Positions 7,873 through 17,479 are shown, numbered from the stretch's first letter. The stretch is 64,000 nt of DNA from RYN-122 sp963761655 (GCA_963761655.1 CAVXHI010000003.1:310001-374000); one strand, 5' to 3'. Made by a program: numbers and translations. Notes: generated from the letters alone by a model not told the origin.

Positions 7873-9132
7873 GTGCGTCGTCCTGCCCTGCCGTCCCCGC
7901 GGCCTGCGGCGGCGGCCGCGGTGGTCGTCCTGGCGATGCTCGCGCTGCTGCTCACCGGAGTGATACCTCGCGCCGGCGCTGCGCTGCAGCAGGTGTCGGC
8001 CGACCCGCCGTCGGGCGAGGCCGTGGCGGACGGCGTCGTGCGGCAGACCCGCTCGTACGGGCCGGCGGGCGAGGAGAACCTCTACGACGTCTACCTGCCC
8101 GCGGACGAGCCGGTCCGCCCCCGGCCGACCGTGCTGTTCCTGCACGGCGGGAGCTGGGAGATCGGCGACAAGGTCGAGTACGTCGACGAGGCCGTCCAGG
8201 TCGCCCGCCGCGGCTGGACCGCCGTCAGCGTCAACTACCGGCGCACCCCGACCGCGGGGTGGCCCGCGCCGCTGGTCGACGTCCGGGCCGCGCTCACCGA
8301 CGTGCAGCGGCACGCGGCCGAGATCGGGGTCGACGTCGAGCGGACCGGGGCGCTCGGCGACAGCGTCGGGGCGCAGCTCGCCGCCCTGCTGGGCCGGCCG
8401 GCCCCCGGTCTGGTGCCGGTGCGCGCCGTCGTCGCGTGGTCGGGCGTCAACGACATGGCCGGCCTGACCCGCTGGCCGCGCTCGGGCGGCTGCGTCGGGA
8501 CGCCGTGCCGCTACACCGGCCTGGCCCACAAGGTCGTGGGGGCGCTCATGCACTGCGCGCCCGCGGCCTGCCCGGACCAGTACCGCGAGGCGTCCCCCGC
8601 CGCCGACCTGACCACCGGTCCGGCGACGTACAGCCTGAACAGCGAGTCGGAGCTGATCGACAGCCGGCAGGCCTGGGTCATGGACGCGGCGCTGTCGCGG
8701 GCGCACGTCACCAGCCGGGTCCGGGTGCTGGCCGGCGGCGTCCACGCCCGCGGGTACCAGCGCCTGGTCTGGGACGACAGCCTCCGCTTCCTGGCCGCCG
8801 CCCTGACGCCGGAGTCCGCGCCGTCGTTCCCCCGCCCGACCGTCGGGGTGCGGCTGCGGGCCGACGCCCCCGCCGCCCGGGTCGGGCAGCCGGTCCGCCT
8901 CGACGGCCTCGTCCGTCCCCGGGCGCTGGGCAGCACGGTGTCGCTGCAGGTCCGGCAGCCCGACGGCAGCTGGCGCACCGCCCGGACCGTGCCCCTGCGG
9001 TCCGAGCCGTCCGACACCGTCTTCTCGCTGTCCTGGACCCCGCCCCGCGCCGGGACCACCGTGTGGCGGGCGACCTGGCGCGGTGGCGGCGGGAGCGGCG
9101 CCTCCTCGCCGGTCGCCGTGACCGCCCGGTGA
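7873..9132 (+). CDS. Secreted alpha/beta hydrolase (esterase/lipase-like)
   Basis: GTG start behind GGGAGGG; 419 residues with a cleavable signal peptide of about 36 residues ending ARAGA/PRAGA. The hydrolase core shows the oxyanion motif HGGSW and the nucleophile elbow GDSVG. The C-terminal about 100 residues (from TVGVRLRAD) look like an all-beta, Ig-like domain, perhaps for binding polymers or the wall. A TAGGCT hexamer at 7814-7819 is a plausible -10. The substrate is not evident. Confidence 0.85.
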   Translation: MRRPALPSPRPAAAAAVVVLAMLALLLTGVIPRAGAALQQVSADPPSGEAVADGVVRQTRSYGPAGEENLYDVYLPADEPVRPRPTVLFLHGGSWEIGDKVEYVDEAVQVARRGWTAVSVNYRRTPTAGWPAPLVDVRAALTDVQRHAAEIGVDVERTGALGDSVGAQLAALLGRPAPGLVPVRAVVAWSGVNDMAGLTRWPRSGGCVGTPCRYTGLAHKVVGALMHCAPAACPDQYREASPAADLTTGPATYSLNSESELIDSRQAWVMDAALSRAHVTSRVRVLAGGVHARGYQRLVWDDSLRFLAAALTPESAPSFPRPTVGVRLRADAPAARVGQPVRLDGLVRPRALGSTVSLQVRQPDGSWRTARTVPLRSEPSDTVFSLSWTPPRAGTTVWRATWRGGGGSGASSPVAVTAR

Positions 9133-9395
9133 CCCCCCGCCACGCCGCTCCGGAGCAGCGCGGGACGGGCAGCCGCCTGGTCGCCGTCGGTGCCGCGCTG
9201 TTCGTCGTCGGCGTGGTGAGCGTCGTGGTCGCCGTCGTGCCGGTGCTGGTCGACCCGCAGCGCGACGCCCCCGACCTCCCGACCCTGGCCGCGGGCGTCC
9301 TGCTCCCGCTCGGCTTCGCCCTCGCCCTGCTGGGGCTGCTCAGGGGCGCGCGGGCACGGCGGCGCGCAGAGCGTCGTTCATCGACCCGCTCCTGA
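9129..9395 (+). CDS. Small two-helix membrane protein
   Basis: GTG at 9129 overlaps the esterase TGA (GTGA), giving 88 residues: two hydrophobic helices (about 17-40 and 52-72) with a basic tail (RARRRAERR). The third positions are strongly G/C. The last 56 bases overlap the convergent larE gene. No family recognised; coupling suggests co-expression with the esterase. Confidence 0.7.
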   Translation: MTPRHAAPEQRGTGSRLVAVGAALFVVGVVSVVVAVVPVLVDPQRDAPDLPTLAAGVLLPLGFALALLGLLRGARARRRAERRSSTRS

Positions 9396-10149
9396 ACGAC
9401 GCCGCCACGACGTCGGGGAAACCCTCCGACCGGACCGCGGCCAGGACGGCGTCGTCGACCCGGGCCAGCGCCTCGGGGTCGAGCTCGAGCCGGGCGGCGC
9501 CGTCGCCGAGGTCGCGCACCCGGAGGTGGACCGGGGACAGCAGCGCCCGCACGGCCTGCTCGGCGCGGTCGACCCGGGCCAGCGCCCGCGGCGTGACCTG
9601 GACCCCGTAGGCGATCCGGCTGGCCAGGCAGGCCGCGGCGGGCTTGTCCGCGGTCACCAGACCCCAGGAGCGGCTGGCCTCCCGGACGTCCGCCTTGGTG
9701 AGGCCGGCGTCGCGCAGGGGGGTCAGGGCGCCCCGCTGCGCCGCGGCCGCGATGCCGGGGCGGAAGCCCGCGACGGCGTCGTCGGCGTTGGTGCCCGTCG
9801 CGACCGCCCGGCCCTCGGCGAGCGGCAGCAGGGTGTCGAGCAGGGTCGCCTTGCAGTGGAAGCACCGGTCCGCACCGTTCGCGGTGTAGCCGGGGCGGGA
9901 CATCTCGTCGGTGCCGGGCGTCAGGTGCCGGACCCCGAGCGAGGCGGCGAACGCCTGCGCGGCGGGGAGCTCCCCCGCGGCCAGCGACGGGCTGACGGCG
10001 GTCGCGGCGACGACGGCGTCCGCGCCGAGGGCCCGGACGGCGGCCGCGAGCAGGAAGGCGGAGTCGGCGCCACCGGAGAAGGCCACCAGCAGGGGCCCGG
10101 CGGCGCGTAGCCGGACGTCGAGGTCGGCGAGGCGACCGGCGAGTTCCAC
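9340..10149 (-). CDS. larE: LarE-type ATP-dependent sulfur transferase
   Basis: 269 residues of the PP-loop ATPase family: SGGADS at residues 25-30 binds ATP. LarE adds sulfur to adenylated pyridinium dicarboxylate to make the nickel-pincer cofactor. Cys174 in KPAAACLASR aligns with the sulfur-donor Cys of Lactobacillus LarE, and a CxxC pair (Cys96, Cys99 in RCFHCK) is also present, the pattern linked to iron-sulfur LarE enzymes that are not consumed. Start GTG at 10149, six bases after a TATCGT hexamer (leaderless). No larB or larC is seen in this window. Confidence 0.9.
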   Translation of the reverse strand: MELAGRLADLDVRLRAAGPLLVAFSGGADSAFLLAAAVRALGADAVVAATAVSPSLAAGELPAAQAFAASLGVRHLTPGTDEMSRPGYTANGADRCFHCKATLLDTLLPLAEGRAVATGTNADDAVAGFRPGIAAAAQRGALTPLRDAGLTKADVREASRSWGLVTADKPAAACLASRIAYGVQVTPRALARVDRAEQAVRALLSPVHLRVRDLGDGAARLELDPEALARVDDAVLAAVRSEGFPDVVAASFRSGSMNDALRAAVPARP

Positions 10150-10155
10150 GGTTCG

Positions 10156-10161
10156 ACGATA
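10156..10161 (-). promoter_or_regulatory. -10 hexamer, leaderless larE
   Basis: TATCGT on the minus strand is followed by six bases and then the larE GTG, so transcription should start at or next to the start codon. Confidence 0.55.
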
Positions 10162-10179
10162 GGTGTGGCGTGCACCACG

Positions 10180-10185
10180 TACCGT
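10180..10185 (+). promoter_or_regulatory. -10 hexamer, leaderless secreted protein gene
   Basis: TACCGT lies eight bases before the GTG at 10194. No ribosome-binding site precedes that GTG, and the resulting signal peptide is well formed, so this spacing was used to choose the start. Confidence 0.45.
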
Positions 10186-10193
10186 CGCTCCCC

Positions 10194-11171
10194 GTGCGTC
10201 TCCCCCTCGTCGCCCTGTCCCTCGCGGCCGTCCTGACCGCCGGGCTGGCCACCGTCCTGACCGCTCCGGCCCCGTCGCTGGCCGCTGCGGCGGCGTCCGA
10301 CGTCGTCCCCCTCCCGCTGCCGACGCCGGCCCCCTCGCCCAGCCGCACGCCGTCGGGCCGGAGCGACCTGTCGGCGTACCGCGGGCTCGGCACCTGGCTG
10401 GACGCCTACGACTGGGCCCCGGAGTTCGGCGGGAAGACCCCGGTCAGCGCGGTCGACGAGATGGCCCGCCGCGGCGTGCGCACGATCTACCTGCAGGCCG
10501 CGAAGAAGGGGCCCCGCAGCCCGGGCGACCTGCTGTCGCCGGCCCGGCTCGGCCAGTGGCTGGAGCGGGCCCACGCCAGGGGGATGAAGGTCCAGGCCTG
10601 GTACCTGCCCACGTTCGACGAGCCCGCGGTCGACCGTCGCAAGGTCGACGCCGTGCTCGCGTTCCGGTCCCACGGGCAGCGCTTCGACTCGTTCGGCCTC
10701 GACATCGAGTGGCGCAACGGCGTCGCCGACGTCGCCGAGCGCAACCGCCGTGTCGTCGCCCTCAGCAAGCACCTGCGCGCGAAGGCGCCGAGCCTGCCGC
10801 TGTCGGCGATCGTCGTCGCCCCCGTCGTCACCGAGGACGTCAACCGGAGCTTCTGGCGGCCGTTCCCGTGGGCCGACCTCGCCCCGCTCTACGACGTCTG
10901 GCAGCCCATGGGCTACTGGACCGACCGCAAGAGCACCTCGCGCTGGTCGGACGCCTACACCTCCACGCAGGGCAACATCCGGCTGCTGCGCCGCAACCTG
11001 GGCCAGCCCGGGGCTCCGGTGCACGCGATCGGGGGCATCGGGGCGACCCAGGCGGCGGCCGAGGGCTTCGTCCGGGCCGCCCGCGAGGAGAAGGCCCTCG
11101 GCGGGTCGCTCTACGACTGGCCGACCACCCCCGGCGCCCGCTACCCCGCGCTGGGCAAGGTGCCTCGCTAG
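10194..11171 (+). CDS. Secreted TIM-barrel glycosidase-like protein
   Basis: 325 residues from GTG 10194 (an upstream GTG at 10170 would add eight). A signal peptide of about 35 residues and a Pro/Ser/Thr-rich linker are followed by a domain with GTWLDAYDW, VDEMARRGVRTIYLQ, GMKVQAWYLP, FDSFGLDIEW and PMGYW. These resemble the strand ends of TIM-barrel glycoside hydrolases, with D-x-E in LDIEW as possible catalytic residues. Exact family unknown; a wall or polysaccharide role is inferred. Confidence 0.78.
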   Translation: MRLPLVALSLAAVLTAGLATVLTAPAPSLAAAAASDVVPLPLPTPAPSPSRTPSGRSDLSAYRGLGTWLDAYDWAPEFGGKTPVSAVDEMARRGVRTIYLQAAKKGPRSPGDLLSPARLGQWLERAHARGMKVQAWYLPTFDEPAVDRRKVDAVLAFRSHGQRFDSFGLDIEWRNGVADVAERNRRVVALSKHLRAKAPSLPLSAIVVAPVVTEDVNRSFWRPFPWADLAPLYDVWQPMGYWTDRKSTSRWSDAYTSTQGNIRLLRRNLGQPGAPVHAIGGIGATQAAAEGFVRAAREEKALGGSLYDWPTTPGARYPALGKVPR

Positions 11172-11179
11172 GTGCCCCG

Positions 11180-11401
11180 CTAGCCCTCGCCGGCCTGGAG
11201 CTGCTGCCCGCTCCCGCGCTCGTCCCGCGCCTGCCGCGACTCCGCGGTCTCCATGTCCACGGGGACGGCGCCCTGCTCGTCGTCGTCGGGGGCGCCGTGC
11301 GGGGGCTCGCCCAGGACGTCGCCCGTCTCGACGGCCGCCTCGACCGTGCTGTCGGCGCTCGCGTCGTCGACGCCTTCGGAGGTCACCAGGTCCCGGGTCA
11401 T
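11180..11401 (-). CDS. Small acidic hypothetical protein
   Basis: 73 residues, very rich in Asp and Glu, probably disordered. Not recognised. The ATG at 11401 is preceded by GGGGGGAGGAGCACCCGC, one of the best ribosome sites in the window, which is the main reason for calling it. It is divergent from the helicase-associated gene. Confidence 0.65.
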   Translation of the reverse strand: MTRDLVTSEGVDDASADSTVEAAVETGDVLGEPPHGAPDDDEQGAVPVDMETAESRQARDERGSGQQLQAGEG

Positions 11402-11463
11402 GCGGGTGCTCCTCCCCCCGTTCCCGGGACCGACACCGGACCGCGCGGCCGGCCTCGAGCGAC

Positions 11464-11469
11464 TAGCGT
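11464..11469 (+). promoter_or_regulatory. -10 hexamer, leaderless helicase-associated gene
   Basis: TAGCGT is followed by seven bases and then ATG 11477; no ribosome-binding site is present. Confidence 0.6.
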
Positions 11470-11476
11470 CTTCCGG

Positions 11477-13811
11477 ATGGCTCCTCCCCCGCGCAGCCTC
11501 GCCGACGCGCTGCGTGCCTGGCCTGACGAGCGCCTCGCCGGCCTGCTCCGGGCCCGGGTCGACCTCGCCTCCCCCGTCCCGCCCGACGTCGGTGTGCTGG
11601 CCGCCCGCGCCGGGGTGCGCCTGTCGGTCCTGCGGGCGCTCGAGCAGCTGGACGCCTTCGGCCTGGCCCTGGTCGACGCCCTGGTGCTCCTCGAGGACGG
11701 CGCGACGACCGCGCAGGTCCGGAAGCTCGTGGGCGGGGCCGCGACCCGGCCGCAGGTGGTGGCGGGCCTGGAGCGGCTGCAGGACCTCGCCCTGGTGTGG
11801 GGCACCGAGAAGGACCTGCACCTGCTGGCCAGCGTCCGGGAGGCCTCCGCCGTCTCCCCGGCCGGGCTCGGCCGGCCGGTCGCGTCCTGCCTGGCCCGGG
11901 CCAGCGAGCGCTCCCTCGTCCCGGTGTGCCGCGCGCTCGGGCTGCCCGAGGACGCCGGGCTGCTCGGCGTGGTCGAGCTCTTCGAGGACCCCGCGCGGCT
12001 GGCCGCGGCCGTCGAGGACGCCGGGGAGGAGGCCGGCCGGGTGCTGCGGCAGCTCGCGGCGGGACCGCCCTTCGGCCAGGTCAAGGACGCCCTGCGGCCC
12101 CCGGTCGCGGGCGACGACAGCCCGGTGCGCAGGCTGCTGGCCCGGGGGCTGCTGGCGGCCGTGGACAGCGGCACCGTCGAGCTGCCCCGCGAGGTCGGGC
12201 TCCTGCTGCGCGGCGACCGCCCCCTGGGCGAGGTGGACCCGGCTCCCCCGCCGCTCGTGCCGGCCCGCGACACCGGCAGCGTGGACGCGACCTCCGCGCT
12301 GGCCGCGGCCGACACCGTCGCGCGGGCGGAGGCGCTGCTCGAGGCCTGGGCCGAGGTGCCCGCCCCGGTCCTGCGGGCCGGCGGCCTGGGCGTCCGCGAG
12401 CTCAAGCGGGCGGCGAAGCTGCTCGACGTCGACGAGCGCACGGCGCGCCCTGGTCGTCGAGGTGGTGGTGGCGGCCGGGCTCGCCGACCAGTCCGCGGGG
12501 ATCGAGCCGGAGTGGGTCCCGACCCCGGCGTACGACACCTGGCTGGCGCTCCCGCCCGAGCGGCGCTGGACCGCGCTCGCCTCCGCCTGGCTGACGACGA
12601 CGCGCCTGCCCGGGCTGGTCGGGCAGAAGGACGGCCGCGACAAGGTCCTCGCCGCGCTGAGCCCCGAGATCGAGCGGCCGATGGCGCCCGTCGAGCGGCT
12701 CCGGGTCCTGCGCACCGCGGCCGCCCTCCGCGGCGCCCCCACCCGCGAGAGCCTGCTCGCGACCGTCGTGTGGCACGCCCCGCGCCGGGGCGGACGGCTG
12801 CGCGACCTCGTCCTCGGCTGGCTCCTCGACGAGGCCGAGCTGCTCGGGCTGACCGGGCAGGGCGGGGTCGCCACGGCCACCCGCGCCCTGCTCGACGGCG
12901 ACGAGCGCGGCGCCGCCCGGGCCCTCGGCGACCTCCTGCCCGACCCCCTCGACCACGTCCTCGTGCAGCCCGACCTCACCGTCGTCGCGCCCGGGCCGCT
13001 CGAGCCCGACCTCGCCCGGGCCATGGCGGAGGTCGCCGACGTCGAGTCGACCGGCGGCGCGACGGTCTACCGGGTCAGCGAGACCTCGGTGCGCCGGGCC
13101 CTCGACCTCGGACGCAGCGCGACCGACCTGCAGGAGCTGTTCCGCACCCGCAGCCGCACCCCCGTGCCGCAGTCGCTGACCTACCTCGTCGACGACGTCG
13201 CCCGCAGGCACGGCCGGCTGCGGGTCGGCGTCGCGACGTCGTACGTCCGCTGCGACGACGAGGCGATGCTCACCGAGGTGATGGCGCAGAAGAAGGCGGC
13301 GTCGCTGCGGCTGCGCCGGCTGGCCCCGACCGTCGTCACCAGCACCGCCCCGGTCGACCTCGTCCTGGAGGTCCTGCGCGGGCTCGGCTACGCACCGGCG
13401 CCCGAGGCCGAGGACGGCGCCCTGCTGCTCGAGGGCCCGGCGTCGCGGCGCACCCCGGCCCGGCAGCGGGCGGCCCGGTGGTCCGAGCCGACCCTGGCCG
13501 AGGAGCAGGCGGCCTCCGCCGTGCAGGCGCTGCGGGCGGGCGACGTCGCGGCCCGGGCGGCCCGGCGTGCCCCGGTCTCCACCACCCGCACCGCGCCCGC
13601 CGACGTCCTGGCCTTCCTGCAGGACGCCGCCCGCGAGGCCCGGCAGGTGTGGATCGGCTACGTCGACGTGCAGGGCCGGGCGACGTCGCGGGTGGTCGAA
13701 CCGCGGAGCGTCGAGGGCGGCTACGTCACCGCCTACGACCACCTGCGCCAGGAGGACCGGACCTTCTCGGTCCACCGGATCACGGGCGTGGCGGAGCTGG
13801 AGGAGGACTGA
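11477..13811 (+). CDS. Helicase-associated (XPB/Ssl2-like) protein, frameshifted
   Basis: Two consecutive frames together encode about 778 residues. The first begins MAPPPRSLADALRAWPDERL and runs to LLDVDERTA; the second continues ALVVEVVVAAGLAD and ends at TGA 13811. One extra base near 12443-12448 (CGGCGCGCCC) breaks the frame; removing it rejoins the two parts seamlessly. The second part contains WYL-like and helicase C-terminal-like stretches (VLVQPDLTVVAPGPLEPDL, VWIGYVDVQG). In actinomycetes this protein is usually encoded beside XPB, as here, with one gene between. A sequencing indel is the likeliest cause of the break. Confidence 0.82.
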
Positions 13812-13831
13812 GCCGGGCCGGACCCGCGACC

Positions 13832-13837
13832 TAGGCT
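13832..13837 (+). promoter_or_regulatory. -10 hexamer, leaderless oxidoreductase gene
   Basis: TAGGCT, six bases before ATG 13844, with no ribosome-binding site. Confidence 0.6.
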
Positions 13838-13843
13838 GGGCCG

Positions 13844-15598
13844 ATGCCCAGCGAGCAGCACTTCGACGTCCTCGTCATCGGCAGCGGCTTCGGCGGCTCG
13901 GTGACGGCCCTCCGCCTCACGGAGAAGGGCTACCGCGTCGGGGTGCTCGAGGCCGGCCGGCGCTTCGCCGACGCCGACCACGCGAAGACCTCCTGGGCGC
14001 TCAGGGACTTCGTCTGGGCGCCGCGCCTCGGCCTCACCGGCGTGCAGCGCGTCCACGTCCTGCCCGACATCGTCGTGCTGGCCGGTGCCGGCGTCGGGGG
14101 CGGCTCGCTCAACTACGCCAACACGCTCTACGAGCCCAAGAGCCCGGCCTTCTACGCCGACCGCCAGTGGGGCCACATCACCGACTGGCGCGAGGAGCTG
14201 AGGCCCTACTACGCGCAGGCCCAGCGGATGCTCGGCGTCGTGACGCAGCCCAGCACCACGCCGGCCGACGTCGTGATGCAGAAGGTCGCCGAGAGGATGG
14301 GCGTGGCCGACTCCTACGGCCCCACGCCCGTCGGGGTGTTCTACGGACGCGACGGCGTCAAGGAGCCGGGCGCGACCGTCCCCGACCCCTACTTCGGCGG
14401 GGCCGGCCCGGCCCGGACCGGGTGCCTCGAGTGCGGCGAGTGCATGACCGGCTGCCGCCACGGCGCCAAGAACACCCTCGTCAAGAACTACCTGTACCTC
14501 GCGGAGGGGGCCGGGGCGCAGGTGGTCCCGGAGCGGACCGTGACCGAGGTGCGCGAGCGCGAGGGCGGCGGCTTCGTCGTCACGACCGTCCGCAGCACCG
14601 CCTGGGACCGGGCTGCGACCACGCGCCGGTACACCGCCGACCAGGTCGTGGTCAGCGCGGGCACCTGGGGCACGCAGCAGCTGCTGCACCGGATGAAGGC
14701 GGGCGGCCAGCTGCGCCGGATCTCCGACCGGCTCGGCCACCTCACCCGGACGAACAGCGAGAGCCTCGGCGGGGCGGTCGCGAAGCGGAGCAACCCGGCC
14801 GACCTCGACTTCACGCAGGGCGTCGCGATCACCAGCTCCATCCACCCCGACGACACCACCCACATCGAGCCGTGCCGGTACGGCAAGGGCAGCAACGCCA
14901 TGGGCCTGCTGTCGACCCTCGCGACCACGCCGCGGCCCGGGCAGAAGCGCTGGCTGACCTGGCTGGGGAACCTGGCCAAGGAGCCCGGCACGCTGGTCAG
15001 CCTGTACCGCGACATCAACCGGTGGAGCGAGCGCGGGATCATCACGCTGGTCATGCAGAGCTCGGACAACAGCCTGACCCTCAAGGCGGTCCGCCGGTTC
15101 GGACGGACCCGGGTCACGAGCACGCAGGGCCACGGCGAGCCGAACCCGACCTGGATCGCGCACGCCGACACCGCCCAGCGGCTGATCGCCGAGGAGATCG
15201 ACGGCGTGCCGGTGAACAGCCTCGGCGAGATCGTGGACATCCCCATGACGGCGCACTTCCTGGGCGGCTGCGCCATCGGCGACTCCCCGGAGACCGGCGT
15301 CGTCGACCCGTACCAGCGCGTCTACGGCCACCCCGGGCTGCACGTCGTCGACGGGTCCACCATCTCGGCGAACCTCGGCGTCAACCCGTCGCTGACGATC
15401 ACCGCGCAGGCCGAGCGGGCCATGGCGCTCTGGCCGAACAAGGGCGCTGCAGACCCCCGGCCGGCCCTCGGCGAGGCGTACCAGCGGGTCGCCCCGGTGC
15501 GACCGGTCGCGCCCGTCGTGCCCGCCGACGCGCCCGGCGCCCTGCACCTGCCGATCGTCGAGGTCCGGCACACCGCGCCCCAGCCGGTCTCCGTCTGA
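13844..15598 (+). CDS. Cholesterol-oxidase-like GMC oxidoreductase
   Basis: 584 residues. The N-terminal FAD fold has GSGFGGS at residues 13-19, and GAGVGGGSLNYAN follows. The C-terminal GMC domain shows HFLGGCAIG, VVDGSTI and NPSLTITAQAE. Cys194, Cys197, Cys200 and Cys204 (CLECGECMTGC) form a CxxCxxCxxxC pattern that resembles a ferredoxin ligand set and that I associate with the ChoD-like subgroup. Likely oxidises a sterol or other hydrophobic alcohol; true cholesterol oxidation is unproven for this group. It sits between two helicase-type genes with its own leaderless promoter. Confidence 0.88.
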   Translation: MPSEQHFDVLVIGSGFGGSVTALRLTEKGYRVGVLEAGRRFADADHAKTSWALRDFVWAPRLGLTGVQRVHVLPDIVVLAGAGVGGGSLNYANTLYEPKSPAFYADRQWGHITDWREELRPYYAQAQRMLGVVTQPSTTPADVVMQKVAERMGVADSYGPTPVGVFYGRDGVKEPGATVPDPYFGGAGPARTGCLECGECMTGCRHGAKNTLVKNYLYLAEGAGAQVVPERTVTEVREREGGGFVVTTVRSTAWDRAATTRRYTADQVVVSAGTWGTQQLLHRMKAGGQLRRISDRLGHLTRTNSESLGGAVAKRSNPADLDFTQGVAITSSIHPDDTTHIEPCRYGKGSNAMGLLSTLATTPRPGQKRWLTWLGNLAKEPGTLVSLYRDINRWSERGIITLVMQSSDNSLTLKAVRRFGRTRVTSTQGHGEPNPTWIAHADTAQRLIAEEIDGVPVNSLGEIVDIPMTAHFLGGCAIGDSPETGVVDPYQRVYGHPGLHVVDGSTISANLGVNPSLTITAQAERAMALWPNKGAADPRPALGEAYQRVAPVRPVAPVVPADAPGALHLPIVEVRHTAPQPVSV

Positions 15599-15638
15599 GC
15601 TCCTCCGCGCCGCCGGAAGCGCCGGGCGCCGCGGGGTG

Positions 15639-15644
15639 TTGGCT
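15639..15644 (+). promoter_or_regulatory. -10 hexamer, leaderless XPB gene
   Basis: TTGGCT, six bases before GTG 15651; supports this start over the in-frame GTG at 15636. Confidence 0.45.
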
Positions 15645-15650
15645 CCTGCT

Positions 15651-17297
15651 GTGACGACTCCCGACGGCCCGCTCATCGTCCAGTCCGACAAGACGCTCCT
15701 GCTCGAGATCGAGCACCCGCTCGCCAAGGAGTGCCGGATGGCGATCGCGCCGTTCGCCGAGCTCGAGCGCTCGCCCGAGCACGTCCACACCTACCGCCTG
15801 ACGCCGCTGGGCCTGTGGAACGCCCGGGCCGCCGGCCACGACGCCGAGCAGGTCGTCGACGCGCTGGTCCGCTTCAGCCGGTACGCCGTCCCGCACGCGC
15901 TGCTGGTCGACGTCGCGGACACGATGGACCGCTACGGCCGGCTCCGCCTGGAGAACGACCCCGTGCACGGCCTGGTCCTGCGCACCACCGACCAGGCGGT
16001 GCTCGAGGAGGTCGTCCGCAGCAAGAAGGTCAGCCCGATGCTCGGCGCCCGGCTCGACCCCGAGACCGTGCTCGCCTTCGCCTCCGAGCGCGGCCGGCTC
16101 AAGCAGGCGCTGCTCAAGGTCGGCTGGCCGGCCGAGGACCTCGCCGGCTACGTCGACGGCGAGGCGCACCCGATCGAGATGAAGCTCGACGGCTGGGAGC
16201 TCCGCGACTACCAGCAGATGGCCGTGGACGGCTTCTGGCACGGCGGGTCCGGCGTCGTCGTCCTGCCGTGCGGGGCCGGGAAGACGATCGTCGGTGCGGC
16301 CGCCATGGCCCAGGCCGGCGCCACCACGCTCATCCTCGTGACCAACACGGTCAGCGGCCGGCAGTGGAAGAACGAGCTCCTCAAGCGGACGTCGCTGACC
16401 GAGGAGGAGATCGGCGAGTACTCCGGCGAGAAGAAGGAGATCAAGCCGGTCACCATCGCGACCTACCAGGTCATGACGACGCGCCGCAAGGGCGAGTACC
16501 TGCACCTGGAGCTGTTCGGCGCCCGCGACTGGGGCCTCGTGGTCTACGACGAGGTCCACCTGCTCCCCGCCCCGGTCTTCCGCATGACCGCCGACCTGCA
16601 GAGCCGTCGCCGCCTGGGCCTCACCGCGACGCTCGTGCGTGAGGACGGCCGCGAGGGTGACGTCTTCAGCCTCATCGGCCCCAAGCGGTACGACGCTCCG
16701 TGGAAGGACATCGAGGCGCAGGGCTACATCGCGCCGGCCGACTGCACCGAGGTCCGCGTCACCATGACCGACGCCGAGCGGCTCACCTACGCGACCGCCG
16801 AGCCCGAGGAGCGGTACAAGATCGGGGCGACGGCGCACACGAAGATCGCCGTCGTGAAGAAGCTGGTCGACCGGCACGACGACCAGGTCCTCGTCATCGG
16901 GGCCTACCTCGACCAGCTCGAGGAGCTCGGCACGGCCCTCGACATGCCGGTCATCCAGGGGTCGACCAAGAACGCCGAGCGCGAGCGCCTGTTCGACCTG
17001 TTCCGCCGCAAGGAGATCCCCGGGCTGGTCGTGTCCAAGGTCGCGAACTTCTCGATCGACCTGCCCGAGGCGACCGTCGCGATCCAGGTGTCCGGCACGT
17101 TCGGGTCGCGCCAGGAGGAGGCCCAGCGCCTCGGCCGCGTGCTGCGCCCCAAGGAGGACGGCCGGACCGCGCACTTCTACACGGTGGTCAGCCGCGACAC
17201 CCTCGACCAGGAGTACGCCGCGCACCGGCAGCGCTTCCTCGCCGAGCAGGGCTACGCGTACACGATCGTCGACGCCGACGACGTGCTCAGCGGGTGA
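15651..17297 (+). CDS. DNA repair helicase XPB (superfamily 2)
   Basis: 548 residues from GTG 15651, whose N-terminus (GPLIVQSDKTLLLEIEHPLA) matches actinobacterial XPB. An N-terminal damage-recognition-like region is followed by the helicase core: Walker A PCGAGKT with Lys211, DEVH box at 300-303, motif III LTATLVRED and motif VI QRLGRVLRPK. A 3'-5' DNA helicase related to the eukaryotic TFIIH subunit, presumably in DNA repair. Its stop overlaps the GTG of a small membrane protein gene. Confidence 0.95.
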   Translation: MTTPDGPLIVQSDKTLLLEIEHPLAKECRMAIAPFAELERSPEHVHTYRLTPLGLWNARAAGHDAEQVVDALVRFSRYAVPHALLVDVADTMDRYGRLRLENDPVHGLVLRTTDQAVLEEVVRSKKVSPMLGARLDPETVLAFASERGRLKQALLKVGWPAEDLAGYVDGEAHPIEMKLDGWELRDYQQMAVDGFWHGGSGVVVLPCGAGKTIVGAAAMAQAGATTLILVTNTVSGRQWKNELLKRTSLTEEEIGEYSGEKKEIKPVTIATYQVMTTRRKGEYLHLELFGARDWGLVVYDEVHLLPAPVFRMTADLQSRRRLGLTATLVREDGREGDVFSLIGPKRYDAPWKDIEAQGYIAPADCTEVRVTMTDAERLTYATAEPEERYKIGATAHTKIAVVKKLVDRHDDQVLVIGAYLDQLEELGTALDMPVIQGSTKNAERERLFDLFRRKEIPGLVVSKVANFSIDLPEATVAIQVSGTFGSRQEEAQRLGRVLRPKEDGRTAHFYTVVSRDTLDQEYAAHRQRFLAEQGYAYTIVDADDVLSG

Positions 17298-17479
17298 CCG
17301 CCCGGCTCGTCCACGTGGTGGCCGCCGTGGTCGGGCTGGTCGTGCTGGTCGGCGCCGTCGGGCTGCACGACGGCGGAGTCCTGCCGGCCTACGTGGCGAC
17401 CCGCGACCTCGTGGCGGCAGCGCTCGGCGCCGTCGTCGTCGGGCTGTGCCTCAGCGGTGCGCGCCGACCGCGGCGATGA
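17294..17479 (+). CDS. Small membrane protein 1 (after XPB)
   Basis: 61 residues starting at a GTG that overlaps the XPB stop. Two hydrophobic segments (about 5-21 and 39-53) and a basic tail. Not recognised. The chain of GTGA and ATGA overlaps from XPB through this gene to the next supports both as translated. Confidence 0.65.
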   Translation: MTARLVHVVAAVVGLVVLVGAVGLHDGGVLPAYVATRDLVAAALGAVVVGLCLSGARRPRR

